Of a stretch of 64,000 nucleotides of DNA, positions 1 to 10,713 are shown piece after piece. How positions within the stretch are numbered: the stretch's first letter is position 1; the number at the start of each line of letters is the position of its first letter. Both the position numbers and the translations under genes were made by a program. Source of the DNA: Streptomyces marianii (GTDB lineage Bacteria > Actinomycetota > Actinomycetes > Streptomycetales > Streptomycetaceae); contig NZ_VAWE01000001.1 of assembly GCF_005795905.1 (NCBI RefSeq), forward strand, positions 2,514,501-2,578,500, given 5' to 3'. The notes beneath the pieces are model-generated. The model was given only the letters and a program-made list of their open reading frames with translations, had not been told where the DNA came from and did no database searches.

Positions 1-836
1 GGGTGTACCCGGGGATCAACCCCGATCTGGAACTGCCTCTCGCACTCGCCCGGGCGGGCTGCGACCGGGTGCCCGCGCCCGTCGCCTGGTTCGAGTCGGA
101 CACGCCCGAGCCCTGCACCCTGGGCGTCCTCCAGCCGTTCCTGCGCGGCTCCCAGGACGGCTGGCAGCTGGCGCTCAAGGCGCTCGCCGCGGGCGACGAC
201 TTCACCGAGGAGGCGCAGACCCTGGGCCGAACCACCGCGGAGGTGCACACCGCGCTCGCCGCGGCGCTGCCGACCGTGTCACTGAGCGGGCCCCAGACCG
301 AACACCTGGCGACGGCGATGAACGAGCGCCTGGACGCGGCGCTCCGGGCCGTGCCCGCGCTGCTGCCCTACGTCCGCGGGCTGCGTGCCGCCTTCGACGC
401 GATCGCCGGCGCGACCTTCGACGGCGACGGCAGGGCCCAGCGCATCCACGGAGACCTCCACCTCGGCCAGGCCCTGCGCACACCCGACGGGAGCTGGTCC
501 GTCATCGACTTCGAGGGGGAGCCGGCCCGGCCACTCGACGAACGCCGCCGGGTGCAGCCCCCGGTGCGGGACATCGCCGGGATACTGCGGTCCTTCGACT
601 ACGCGGCACGCTCCCACCGCCCCTGGAACCCGGCCTGGGCGGCGCGCTGCCGTGCCGCGTACTGCGAGGGCTACGCCGACGCGTCCGGCTCCGACCCTCG
701 CGCCGAGGCGGAACTGCTGCGCGCCTACGAGACGGACAAGGCCGTGTACGAGGTCGTGTACGAGGCCCGTCACCGGCCGGACTGGCTGCCCGTCCCCATG
801 TCCGCCATCCAGCGGCTGGCCGGCCCGGCGGGCTGA
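1..836 (+). CDS. mak: Maltokinase, C-terminal part (5' end outside window)
   Basis: The product phosphorylates maltose to maltose-1-phosphate using ATP, feeding the GlgE route to alpha-glucan. The reading frame is open from the left edge, so the N-terminus is missing. Visible are the aminoglycoside-phosphotransferase-like catalytic motifs HGDLHLGQ (about 150 residues into the visible part), which holds the catalytic Asp, and the metal-binding DFEGEP about 20 residues later. The sequence YPGINPDLELPLALARAG near the left edge is typical of actinobacterial Pep2/Mak. It ends 67 bases before glgB on the same strand, the usual treS-pep2-glgB order, so one glycogen/trehalose operon is likely. Family assignment is confident; the start cannot be judged. 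Confidence 0.9.
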   Translation, partial: VYPGINPDLELPLALARAGCDRVPAPVAWFESDTPEPCTLGVLQPFLRGSQDGWQLALKALAAGDDFTEEAQTLGRTTAEVHTALAAALPTVSLSGPQTEHLATAMNERLDAALRAVPALLPYVRGLRAAFDAIAGATFDGDGRAQRIHGDLHLGQALRTPDGSWSVIDFEGEPARPLDERRRVQPPVRDIAGILRSFDYAARSHRPWNPAWAARCRAAYCEGYADASGSDPRAEAELLRAYETDKAVYEVVYEARHRPDWLPVPMSAIQRLAGPAG

Positions 837-903
837 CGCCGCGTCATCCCGCAGCTGAGCAGCCCCCGCCCCACCTTCCCCCTCAGCACAAGGAGGCCGT
901 CCC

Positions 904-3114
<2,211 letters not shown>

Positions 3115-5319
3115 CGACCCCGAGCCGCTGGGTGGCCCTCGTCAGCGCCACATAGAGGTCGTTGGGAAGCATCCGCTCGGGCGCGACCACCAGCACCGTG
3201 TCGAACTCCAGGCCCTTGGCCTGCCGGGGGTCCAGCAGGACGACGGGCCGGGAGAGGTCGAGCGGCCCGCCGCCCCCGAGGCCGGTGAGCCCCGCGTGCA
3301 GCTCACGCGGGGCGATGACCGCGAGCCGGCCCTCCTCCGGCGCCTCGGCGGCGGCGAGGGCCGCCACCTCGGCGAGGTCCAGGGTGCGCTCCCAGGGAGC
3401 GGTGCCGGTGGACCGGATGGAGCGGGGCGGGGTGAAGTCCGGGTCGGTGCTCCTGCGCCGCTCCGCCGCGTACTCCATGATCTCGGTGGGCGTACGGTAG
3501 TTGACGCCGAGCCGGGCCAGCTGCCAGCGGTCCTCGACGTACGGGGCGAGGATCCGCTGCCAGAAGCCTCCGCCGTCCCCCGCCGCCCCGGGCGCGGGAG
3601 GTGCCCCCGGGTCGCCGGTCTGGGCCGGGTCGCCGACGAGGGTCATCGAGCGGGTCGGGCAGCGGCGCATCAGCAGTCGCCAGGCCATGGCCGACAGCTC
3701 CTGGGCCTCGTCGACGATGATGTGCCCGAACGCCCAGGTCCGGTCGGCGGCGGCCCGCTCGGCGGCGCTGCGGTGGTCGGCCTCCTCCTGCCGCTCGGCC
3801 ATCCGCTCGGCGTCGATGACGTCGTGGGCGGCCAGCACCTCCGAGGCGTCGGCGTCGACGTCCTCCTTGTCCTCGAACTCGTAGGTGCGGGAGGCGTAGG
3901 AAACGTCCAGCACGCCCTGCGCGTAGGCGATCTGGCGGGCACGCTCGGCCTCGGCGGTGGCGCGGGCCGCGGAGTCGTCCTCGCCGAGGAGCTCCGCCGC
4001 CTCGTCGAGGAGCGGCACGTCGGCGGGGGTCCACGGTCCGCCGGTACGTCTGATCAGATCCGCGTCGGCCTCGTCGGGGTGCGTGGGGTCCGCGAGGTAG
4101 TCGGCGAGGAACTCCTCGGGGGTGAGCGGCGGCCAGAGCGAGGCGATCGCGGCGTGCACCTCGGCACTGGCGGCGACGGCCTTGCCGAGCTGGGCGATGT
4201 CGTCGGGGCCGAGGAAGTTGGGGCCGCCGTAAGGGTCCTCGCCGATGCGGTCGGCGAGCTGGGTGGTGAGGTCGTCGATGATGCGGAAGGCGAAGTAGGG
4301 CCGGGCCAGATTGTGCGGCAGCCCGGTCTCGCGGGCCCTGTGCCGCGCCTCCACGGCGATGTCCCAGTCGAGGACCAGCTCGCCGTCGTCGTGGGCGATG
4401 ACGATCGGCTCGCCCTTCTCGGGCACTTGCTGCCGGTCCCGCACGGCCTCGGCGAGCACGTCCGCCATGTTCGCGCGTCCCTTCACGGCCGCGGCGGCGG
4501 GGCTGTCGGTGCCGCTGGCGCGGACCCCGGGGTACAGCTCGCCGACGGTCGACAGCAGGACCCCGGTCTCGCCGAGGGACGGCAGCACCTCGCCGATGTA
4601 GCCGAGGAACGCCGGGTTGGGCCCGACGATCAGCACGGCCCGCTTGGCGAGCTGCTCCCGGTGGGCGTACAGGAGGTACGCGGCGCGGTGCAGCGCGACC
4701 GCGGTCTTCCCGGTGCCGGGACCGCCCTCGACGACGAGCACCCCGCGCTGGGGGGCGCGGATGATGTGGTCCTGTTCGGCCTGGATCGTGGAGACGATGT
4801 CCGCCATCCGCCCGGTGCGGGCGCTGTTGAGGGCGGCGAGCAGCACCTCGTCGGCGTCGTGCGACTCGTGGCCGGTGCGGGTCGGATCAGCGAGATCCAT
4901 GATCTCGTCGTGCAGCGCGGTGACGGTGCGGCCTTCAGTGGTGATGTGCCTGCGCCTGCGCAGCCCGAGCGGTTCGTATCCGGTCGCGAGATAGAAGGGG
5001 CGCGCGACGGGCGCCCGCCAGTCGATCAGCAACGGCGTTCGCTCGGTGTCGTCCCTGCGGATTCCCGTTCGCCCGATGTGGTACGTCACTCCGTCGCGCC
5101 GGTCGATACGTCCGAAACAGAGCCCGGAGTCGGCGGCATTCAGCGCGGCGATCGAGGCGGAATGCTCGGCCACCTCGATGTCGCGCTCCACGCGTGCCTG
5201 CCGGCCCGTGCTGACCTGCGCCATCGTGGCGCGCACCGCGGCCTCGGCCTCCCCCCGCAGTTGATCGAGCCGCTCATGGGCGAGGGAGACGAATTGCTGT
5301 TCCTGCCACATTTCCTCGG

Positions 5320-5349
5320 TTGACAATTCAGCTCCTGACGCGCTACAGT
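5320..5349 (+). promoter_or_regulatory. Strong sigma-70-type promoter
   Basis: TTGACA at 5320-5325 and TACAGT at 5344-5349 are separated by 18 bases, close to consensus for a Streptomyces housekeeping (HrdB) promoter. The -35 box overlaps the start codon of the divergent helD gene, so the two transcription units could interfere. The expected start is near 5356, exactly where the stem of the candidate RNA begins. Confidence 0.65.
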
Positions 5350-5354
5350 ACAGT

Positions 5355-5452
5355 TATTGAAGTTCTCCGTGTCCCACATCGCACCCGAACACGGAACTAT
5401 TCAATATACGCGGAGAAATACCCGGACCGTCAAATACGGACCGGGATTTTTT
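5355..5452 (+). ncRNA. Candidate structured small RNA or attenuated leader
   Basis: The stretch from about 5356 to 5452 has its own near-consensus promoter and ends in an intrinsic terminator, giving a transcript of about 97 nt. Hairpin 1 pairs 5355-5360 with 5401-5406 (TATTGA/TCAATA), 5361-5363 with 5396-5398 (AGT/ACT) and 5366-5372 with 5389-5395 (TCCGTGT/ACACGGA), with 2-nt bulges on each side and a 16-nt loop. The terminator pairs 5421-5430 with 5436-5445 with one A-A mismatch, followed by six T. The stretch is clearly A/T-richer than its surroundings. No credible short ORF lies in it. It may be an independent sRNA, or the leader of the DUF2617 operon with conditional termination. Confidence 0.55.
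5421..5452 (+). terminator. Intrinsic terminator
   Basis: CCCGGACCGT at 5421-5430, loop CAAAT, then ACGGACCGGG at 5436-5445, with a single internal mismatch, followed by ATTTTTTG. A run of six T after a G+C stem is uncommon in this genome. It lies about 270 bases before the next gene on this strand, so it ends a short transcript rather than a coding unit. Confidence 0.65.
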
Positions 5453-5718
5453 GTTGCCCGGGACACCGTGGCCCGGCACGGCGGACGATCCCGGACCGGC
5501 CCCGCGGCGCGGCGCGGCGAGCGAGGTGGACGAACGACCCGAACTGGCGCCCGAGCGCTGTGCCATACTCGGCGCGCTCAATGCCCGTACCGAAGCCCCC
5601 GGGGATCGTTCGTGAAGCCCTTGCCCGCCGAGGCCGGTGGTGCCTCCCGCGTCCCGCCGGACGTACCGTGGCCCGGCCGCCCGGCGACGGCCCGTGAGAT
5701 CCGCGCGGGCGGCTGCGC

Positions 5719-6213
5719 ATGACCGGCATACCCCTCGCGACCCCCTATCTGGACACCGGAGCCGGCCAACTGTCCTTCACACTGGGCCGGCCCGAGCACC
5801 CGGCGCTCGCCGTGCGCGACCTCACCGTCGCCGGGGTCGACGTACAACTGCGGTTGCTCGGTGCCTCGCACCAGGTCCTCGCCGGTCCGGTCCGGGAGAC
5901 GGTGGCCTGCCTGCCCGGCGTCGAGGGCGGGCTGCCCGACTCCACGACGTACGAGTTCGACGACTGGCGGTACCACTTCGGCGCCCGGACGCTGCACTGC
6001 ACCACCGCGGGGTTCACCGAGCGGGCGGCGGCCGTACGCGCCCGTTGCGAGGGGGACCCGCGGTCGCTCTGCGGGGTCTTCCCCGGTTCCCCTGACGCCG
6101 TCACGGCTCTGACCGTCGAGCCCCACGGCACCGGGCTGGGCTGGCGCACTTGGCACACCTATCCGCAGAGCCGCCAGATCGTGGCGACGCAGACCCGGCT
6201 GGAGGCCCGTTGA
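5719..6213 (+). CDS. DUF2617 family protein
   Basis: A 164-residue soluble protein recognised as DUF2617. The C-terminal half has the characteristic GWRTWHTYPQ segment with conserved aromatic residues. No signal peptide or membrane segment is visible. The function of the family is not established. It is the first gene of a tight four-gene unit: its stop codon TGA overlaps the TTG start of the DUF4247 lipoprotein (TTGA), so translation is probably coupled. The ATG at 5719 is the first sensible start; the upstream 270 bases separate it from the candidate small RNA. The family tends to occur with DUF4247, DUF350 and aminopropyltransferase genes, as here. Confidence 0.8.
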   Translation: MTGIPLATPYLDTGAGQLSFTLGRPEHPALAVRDLTVAGVDVQLRLLGASHQVLAGPVRETVACLPGVEGGLPDSTTYEFDDWRYHFGARTLHCTTAGFTERAAAVRARCEGDPRSLCGVFPGSPDAVTALTVEPHGTGLGWRTWHTYPQSRQIVATQTRLEAR

Positions 6214-6614
6214 AGACCGTCCGACTCCTCACCGCGACGATGCTCGCCCTGGCCGCCCTCACCGCGTGCTCCGACGAGCCGGACGACGACGGCAACGCCA
6301 CCCCGTCCTCCTGGATCCGGCAGCAGTACGGCGGCAGCGGCCCCGGCTACACCGACCCGTCGGACCGGGTCTCCAGAGTCGGTGACGAGATACACGGGCA
6401 CACCGCCTCCGTGGACCGCGTCGCCGACGGCGACATGGTCTTCCTGCGCTACCGGGACGACATCGTCGCCATCAGCCCGTACCTCCAGGGCAGCCGGATC
6501 GAGATCGACGACTACCGCACCGGCCACAAGCGCTGGAGGTCCCGCATCGGCAACGTCTGGCCGGACCCCGAGACCGACGCGTTCCGCGGCGGCGGTCCCG
6601 GCTCCGGCAAGTAG
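6210..6614 (+). CDS. DUF4247 family lipoprotein
   Basis: A 134-residue exported lipoprotein. The start is the TTG at 6210, which overlaps the preceding stop and immediately gives a lipoprotein signal: MKTVRLLTATMLALAALTAC, with a lipobox (LTAC) and lipidated Cys20. The mature part has a conserved YGGSGPGYTD segment and ends in a Gly/Ser tail. An in-frame start further upstream would hide the signal peptide inside the protein, so it is rejected. DUF4247 has no known activity. As an outer-face lipoprotein it is probably the extracellular member of the module with the DUF350 membrane protein and the membrane aminopropyltransferase. Confidence 0.82.
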   Translation: MKTVRLLTATMLALAALTACSDEPDDDGNATPSSWIRQQYGGSGPGYTDPSDRVSRVGDEIHGHTASVDRVADGDMVFLRYRDDIVAISPYLQGSRIEIDDYRTGHKRWRSRIGNVWPDPETDAFRGGGPGSGK

Positions 6615-6668
6615 TCCCCCCGCGATCCGCCCGCCCGAATCCCGACGACGTCCCCGAAAGGCACCCCC

Positions 6669-7106
6669 GTGGCAGAGATCCTCGAGTCGGCAGGCACCGC
6701 CCTGCTCTACGGCCTGACCGGCTTCATCGTGATGGCCGTGGGCTTCATCGCGCTCGACCTGGTGACCCCCGGCAAGCTCGTCAGCGTGGTGTGGACGGAG
6801 CGCAACCGCGGCGCCGCGGTCCTCCTCGCCGGGCAGACCGTGGCCATCGGCCTCGTCATCGACGAGTCCATCCGGGCGAGCGAGTCCGAACAGGGCCTGG
6901 GTCTGGGGCTGTTGAGCACACTGCTGTACGGCCTCGCCGGAGTCGTCGTGATGACCCTGGTGGCCTGCGTCATCGGCCTGCTGACACCCGGCCGCCTCGG
7001 CGCCGCCGTGCTCGACGACAACGACGGCCGCCCGCACCCGGCCGCCTGGGTGCAGGCCGCGATGTACCTCGGCACGGCCTTCATGGTCGGCGCCGCGGTC
7101 TCCTGA
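6669..7106 (+). CDS. DUF350 family membrane protein
   Basis: A 145-residue integral membrane protein with about four hydrophobic segments (roughly residues 5-30, 52-72, 78-102 and 122-142). DUF350 proteins consist of two similar two-helix halves; both halves are visible here, each with a TPGKL/TPGRL motif (LVTPGKL and LLTPGRL) after a hydrophobic helix. The GTG start at 6669 has GAAAGG upstream. It sits 54 bases after the lipoprotein gene and 7 bases before the aminopropyltransferase-like gene, so it is part of the same operon. Biochemical function is unknown; DUF350 genes are often near membrane-stress and polyamine-related genes. Confidence 0.85.
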   Translation: MAEILESAGTALLYGLTGFIVMAVGFIALDLVTPGKLVSVVWTERNRGAAVLLAGQTVAIGLVIDESIRASESEQGLGLGLLSTLLYGLAGVVVMTLVACVIGLLTPGRLGAAVLDDNDGRPHPAAWVQAAMYLGTAFMVGAAVS

Positions 7107-7113
7107 CCACCCC

Positions 7114-8727
7114 GTGAGCACCGCCGTGCACGACCGCGCCGCACACGAACCCACCACCGCCGCCGCAGCGCCCGACTCCCCCGTCCGGTCCCGGGGGGCG
7201 CGGGTGCTGCTGCTGTTCTCGGTGTTCCTCTGCGCCGCCTGCGGCCTGGTGTACGAGCTGGCCCTGACGGCACTCGGCAGTTACCTCATCGGCAACTCCG
7301 TGCTGCAGACCTCGGTGGTCATCTCCGTCATGGTCTTCGCGATGGGCGTCGGCTCGCTGGCGGCCAAGCCGCTGCAGCGCCGTGCCGTCGGCGCGTTCGC
7401 CGCCGTGGAGGCACTGCTGGCGCTCGTCGGCGGTCTGTCGGTGCTCGTGCTCTATCTGTGCTTCGCCTGGCTGCGCGTCTACATGCCGGCCATGGTGGTC
7501 GTCTCGTTCGTCGTCGGCCTTCTCATCGGGGCCGAGATCCCGCTGCTGATGACCCTGCTGCAGCGCATCCGCCGGCAGGAGGCCGGCAGCGCCGTCGCCG
7601 ACATGTTCGCCGTCGACTACATCGGTGCCCTCGTCGGCGGCCTGTGCTTCCCGCTGCTGCTCCTGCCGACGTTCGGCCAGCTCAAGGGCGCCCTGGTGGT
7701 GGGGGCGGTCAATGCCCTGGCCGGGGTCGTGGTCGTCCTGTGGATCTTCCGCCGGCAGACCCGCCGTGTGGTGCGCACCGGGCTGCTGGTCGTGGTCGCC
7801 GCGGTCCTGGCCGTGCTCGGCACGGTGTACGTGCTGGCCGACGACATCGAGGTCACCGCGCGGCAGCAGCTCTACCGCGACCCGATCATCCACGCCGAGA
7901 CGACCCCGTACCAGGACATCGTCGTCACCCGGTCCACCGCCTTCACCGGGGAGCCCGACACCCGGCTCTTCCTCAACGGCGATCTGCAGTTCTCCTCCGT
8001 CGACGAGTACCGCTACCACGAGGCCCTGGTGCACCCCGCCATGTCGGGTCGTCACGCGTCCGTGCTGGTCCTCGGCGGCGGGGACGCGCTGGCCTTGCGG
8101 GAGGTGCTGCGCTACGACCGGGTCCGGAAGGTGACGCTGGTCGATCTGGACCCGGCGATGACCAGGCTGGCCCGCGGCTTCGAGCCGCTCAGCGAGCTCA
8201 ACAGCAACGCGCTCGCGGACCCGCGGGTCACCGCAGTCAACGCCGACGCCTTCAACTGGCTGCGGGACGCGACGGAGCGGTTCGACACGGTCGTCGTCGA
8301 CTTCCCCGACCCCGACACTGCGGCGCTGGCCAAGCTCTACTCGGTCGAGTTCTACCACCTGCTGCGGAAGGTGCTGAAGCCCGGCAGCCAGATCGTGGTG
8401 CAGGCCGGGTCCCCCTTCTTCGCCCCGAAGTCCTTCTGGTCCGTCGCCACGACGATCGGCGCGGCCGGCTACCGCACCACCGAGTACCAGGTGGACGTGC
8501 CCAGCTTCGGCAACTGGGGCTACGTCCTGGCCGTTCCCGGCAGGGAGGGCGCGGCGCCGGCCCTGCGTCTGGCCGGTGACGCCCCGCGTCTGCGCTTCCT
8601 GGATGACGCGGTCCTGCGGGCCGCGACGGTCTTCCCGCTGGACCGCCGCCCGCAGAAGGTGCGGGCGAGCACGCTGATGGATCCCGTGGTGCTGGAGTAC
8701 ACCCGGCACGAGTGGCAGAACTACTGA
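7114..8727 (+). CDS. Membrane-bound polyamine aminopropyltransferase-like protein
   Basis: A 537-residue two-part protein. The N-terminal 240 or so residues form about seven membrane helices. The C-terminal part is a spermidine-synthase fold: nucleotide motif LGGGDALALREVL, acidic strand end TLVDLDP, and the VDFPDPDTAALAKLYS region that holds the catalytic Asp in spermidine synthases. Soluble spermidine synthases transfer aminopropyl from decarboxylated S-adenosylmethionine to putrescine. Here the substrate is unknown and a membrane or cell-surface substrate is possible. No S-adenosylmethionine decarboxylase gene is nearby. It is the last gene of the DUF2617-DUF4247-DUF350 operon. Confidence 0.88.
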   Translation: MSTAVHDRAAHEPTTAAAAPDSPVRSRGARVLLLFSVFLCAACGLVYELALTALGSYLIGNSVLQTSVVISVMVFAMGVGSLAAKPLQRRAVGAFAAVEALLALVGGLSVLVLYLCFAWLRVYMPAMVVVSFVVGLLIGAEIPLLMTLLQRIRRQEAGSAVADMFAVDYIGALVGGLCFPLLLLPTFGQLKGALVVGAVNALAGVVVVLWIFRRQTRRVVRTGLLVVVAAVLAVLGTVYVLADDIEVTARQQLYRDPIIHAETTPYQDIVVTRSTAFTGEPDTRLFLNGDLQFSSVDEYRYHEALVHPAMSGRHASVLVLGGGDALALREVLRYDRVRKVTLVDLDPAMTRLARGFEPLSELNSNALADPRVTAVNADAFNWLRDATERFDTVVVDFPDPDTAALAKLYSVEFYHLLRKVLKPGSQIVVQAGSPFFAPKSFWSVATTIGAAGYRTTEYQVDVPSFGNWGYVLAVPGREGAAPALRLAGDAPRLRFLDDAVLRAATVFPLDRRPQKVRASTLMDPVVLEYTRHEWQNY

Positions 8728-8873
8728 GCGCCGCCCGGTCCCGGGGAGCCGGGCCGGCCACGGCCCGTCCGGTCGCAGCCCGGCGGGGGCGACGGAGTGC
8801 GGCGCGTCCCGTGACGGGGCGGCGCCGGCCCCCAAGTGCCGTGTGCCTTCAGGAAGTCAACGCGCGCAAGGCA
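8728..8873. other. Intergenic stretch after the aminopropyltransferase gene
   Basis: No gene is supported here. The G+C-rich stretch has no clear terminator with a T-run; short inverted G+C repeats (CCCGG...CCGGG) just after the stop could serve rho-independent or rho-assisted ending. The GH16 promoter follows. Confidence 0.5.
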
Positions 8874-8922
8874 TTGACGACCGCACTGGCTCCATCTACA
8901 AAACACTCTGAGAGCGCTCTCA
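8874..8922 (+). promoter_or_regulatory. Promoter and LacI-type operator of the GH16 gene
   Basis: TTGACG (8874-8879), 17 bases, TACAAA (8897-8902) make a good sigma-70 promoter. The perfect 14-bp palindrome TGAGAGCGCTCTCA at 8909-8922 sits at the expected transcription start. Palindromes centred on GAGCGCTC are operators of LacI/GalR-type sugar repressors such as CebR and its relatives in Streptomyces. The position fits repression released by an oligosaccharide. Which repressor binds is not shown by the window. Confidence 0.8.
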
Positions 8923-8959
8923 ATCACTTCCGGCACCATCCCCCTCCCGGAGGTCTTCC

Positions 8960-10420
8960 TTGAGCACGAGCCGCATCAGCAGACTCTCCCGTACCCCACT
9001 CATCACCGCGCTCACGGCCCTCGCCGTCACCCTCACCGGACTCCTCGCCCTCGGTCCCGCGAGCCCGGCCAGCGGCGCCGTACCCCCGGCGCCGGACTGG
9101 AACCTCCAGTGGAGCGACGACTTCACCGGTCCGAACCGGTCCCTGCCCTCCTCCGCCGACTGGCAGATCGACACCGGTCACGGCTATCCGGGCGGACCCG
9201 CCAACTGGGGCACCGGCGAGATCCAGAACTACACGAACAGCCCGGACAACGTCAGCCTCGACGGCAGCGGCAATCTGCGCATCACCCCGCTGCGCGACGG
9301 CGCGGGCAACTGGACGTCCGCGCGGATCGAGACCCGCCGCGCCGACTTCAAGGCCCCGGCCGGCGGCACCCTGCGCATCGAGGGCCGGATCCGGATGCCC
9401 GATGTCACCGGGGACGCGGCACTGGGCTACTGGCCCGCGTTCTGGGCGCTCGGCGCACCGTACCGGGGCAACTACTGGAACTGGCCCGGCATCGGCGAGT
9501 TCGACATCATGGAGAACGTCAACGGCCTCAACTCCGTCTGGGGCGTGCTCCACTGCGGGGTGAACCCCGGCGGGCCGTGCAACGAGACCAGCGGCCTCGG
9601 CGCCAGCCGCACCTGCCCCGGAGCGAGCTGCCAGTCGGCGTTCCACACCTACCGTTTCGAGTGGGACCGCTCCAACTCGCCCAACGTCCTGCGCTGGTAC
9701 GTGGACGACCAGCTCTACCACAGCGTGAACCAGAACCAGATGGACGCCGGCACCTGGGCCGACATGACCGAGCACGCCGGATACTTCATCCTCCTCAACG
9801 TCGCGGTCGGCGGCGCCTTCCCGGATGCGCTGGCGGGGAGGACCCCGACCGCCGCGACCGTCCCCGGCCGCCCGATGCTCGTGGACTACGTCGCCGTGTG
9901 GACCCGTGGCGGCGGCACGACCCCGCCGCCGACCGACCCGCCGCCGACGGGCTCCTCCCAGCTGTACCTCCGCGGCGGCGGTGCCGCCGGGGACGCGACC
10001 GGGTCCGGCTCCACCGTCACGCTCGCGTCGGCGGGCGGAGCGAACCACGACGGCACCCCGCACAGCCCGCAGGTGTTCACCTCCGGCCCGGTCACCCGGG
10101 CGTACAACGGCGGTTCGACGCAGTTCGACCTCTTCGTGGACGCCGGTACGACCGTCGCCAACGGCCAACAGATCCGGGTGAGTTACGACCGCACGGGCGA
10201 CGGGACCTGGGACCGCACCGAGACGTACCACTACTTCGCCACCGACCCCGTCCCGGGCTACGAGCACTACACCCAGTCGCGCGGACTGCGGTCCGCCACC
10301 GGCACGCACGGCGATCTGACGAACGGCAGGGTACGGATCGAGGTGTGGAACGCCATCGGCAGCGGCGCCAGCACCCTGGGCACCGGCAACCAGTCCTCCG
10401 TCCGCATCCCCTTCGGCTGA
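8960..10420 (+). CDS. Secreted GH16 beta-glucanase with C-terminal carbohydrate-binding domain
   Basis: A 486-residue exported glycoside hydrolase family 16 enzyme, expected to cut beta-1,3 (or mixed-linkage) glucans. Residues 1-40 are a Sec signal peptide ending near ASPASGA. The catalytic domain spans about 45-315 with the GH16 signature GEFDIMENVN holding nucleophile and acid/base Glu. A Pro/Thr linker (TTPPPTDPPP) at about 318-330 leads to a C-terminal beta-sandwich-like domain of about 150 residues, probably a glucan-binding module; its CBM family is not certain from sequence alone. The TTG start at 8960 has GGAGG six bases upstream. The operator just before it points to sugar-dependent induction. 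Confidence 0.9.
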   Translation: MSTSRISRLSRTPLITALTALAVTLTGLLALGPASPASGAVPPAPDWNLQWSDDFTGPNRSLPSSADWQIDTGHGYPGGPANWGTGEIQNYTNSPDNVSLDGSGNLRITPLRDGAGNWTSARIETRRADFKAPAGGTLRIEGRIRMPDVTGDAALGYWPAFWALGAPYRGNYWNWPGIGEFDIMENVNGLNSVWGVLHCGVNPGGPCNETSGLGASRTCPGASCQSAFHTYRFEWDRSNSPNVLRWYVDDQLYHSVNQNQMDAGTWADMTEHAGYFILLNVAVGGAFPDALAGRTPTAATVPGRPMLVDYVAVWTRGGGTTPPPTDPPPTGSSQLYLRGGGAAGDATGSGSTVTLASAGGANHDGTPHSPQVFTSGPVTRAYNGGSTQFDLFVDAGTTVANGQQIRVSYDRTGDGTWDRTETYHYFATDPVPGYEHYTQSRGLRSATGTHGDLTNGRVRIEVWNAIGSGASTLGTGNQSSVRIPFG

Positions 10421-10433
10421 GCGGAGGAAGGAC

Positions 10434-10613
10434 ATGCTCATCCGCAGAGTCCCGGCGGGCGCGGCGGCCCTGCTCTTCCCGGCCACGGCCGGCCACGACG
10501 CGCGCGGCGACTTCTTCAACGCCTGGAACCAGGCGGAGCCGGAACGCCGGGTGCGGGACTGCGCCGTGGCGGGCTACATCTGCGGAACGGACGGACGCCC
10601 CCTCGAGCACTGA
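10434..10613 (+). CDS. Small secreted-type peptide, two cysteines
   Basis: A 59-residue ORF starting ATG 10434 with GGAGGAAGG directly upstream at a correct distance, only 13 bases after the GH16 stop. Residues 1-20 are a short basic-hydrophobic signal-like stretch (MLIRRVPAGAAALLFPATAG). The mature part would be polar, with NAWNQAEPERRVRDC and a second Cys at GYICG six residues later, so one disulfide is possible. Codons end almost only in G or C. I do not recognise the family. The placement suggests co-expression with the glucanase. It could alternatively be a non-coding tail of the operon, but the ribosome site argues for translation. Confidence 0.5.
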   Translation: MLIRRVPAGAAALLFPATAGHDARGDFFNAWNQAEPERRVRDCAVAGYICGTDGRPLEH

Positions 10614-10713
10614 GCCACGGGCGGCGGCCGGGTGCAGTACGGTGCCGCCGCCGTGGCGTACGACGGGTGCCGCCGGTTCCCCCGCCCCGGCGGCACTTCC
10701 GCTCCCCGGGGCG

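Noticed and set aside
3296-5323. 675-residue plus-strand frame opposite helD
   Set aside because: Antisense of helD with low-complexity composition; helicase motifs are on the minus strand.
5301-5340. Rifamycin-associated element upstream of helD
   Set aside because: I looked for the inverted GGGGCTTGC-type motif and did not find it, so the gene is called helD and not helR.
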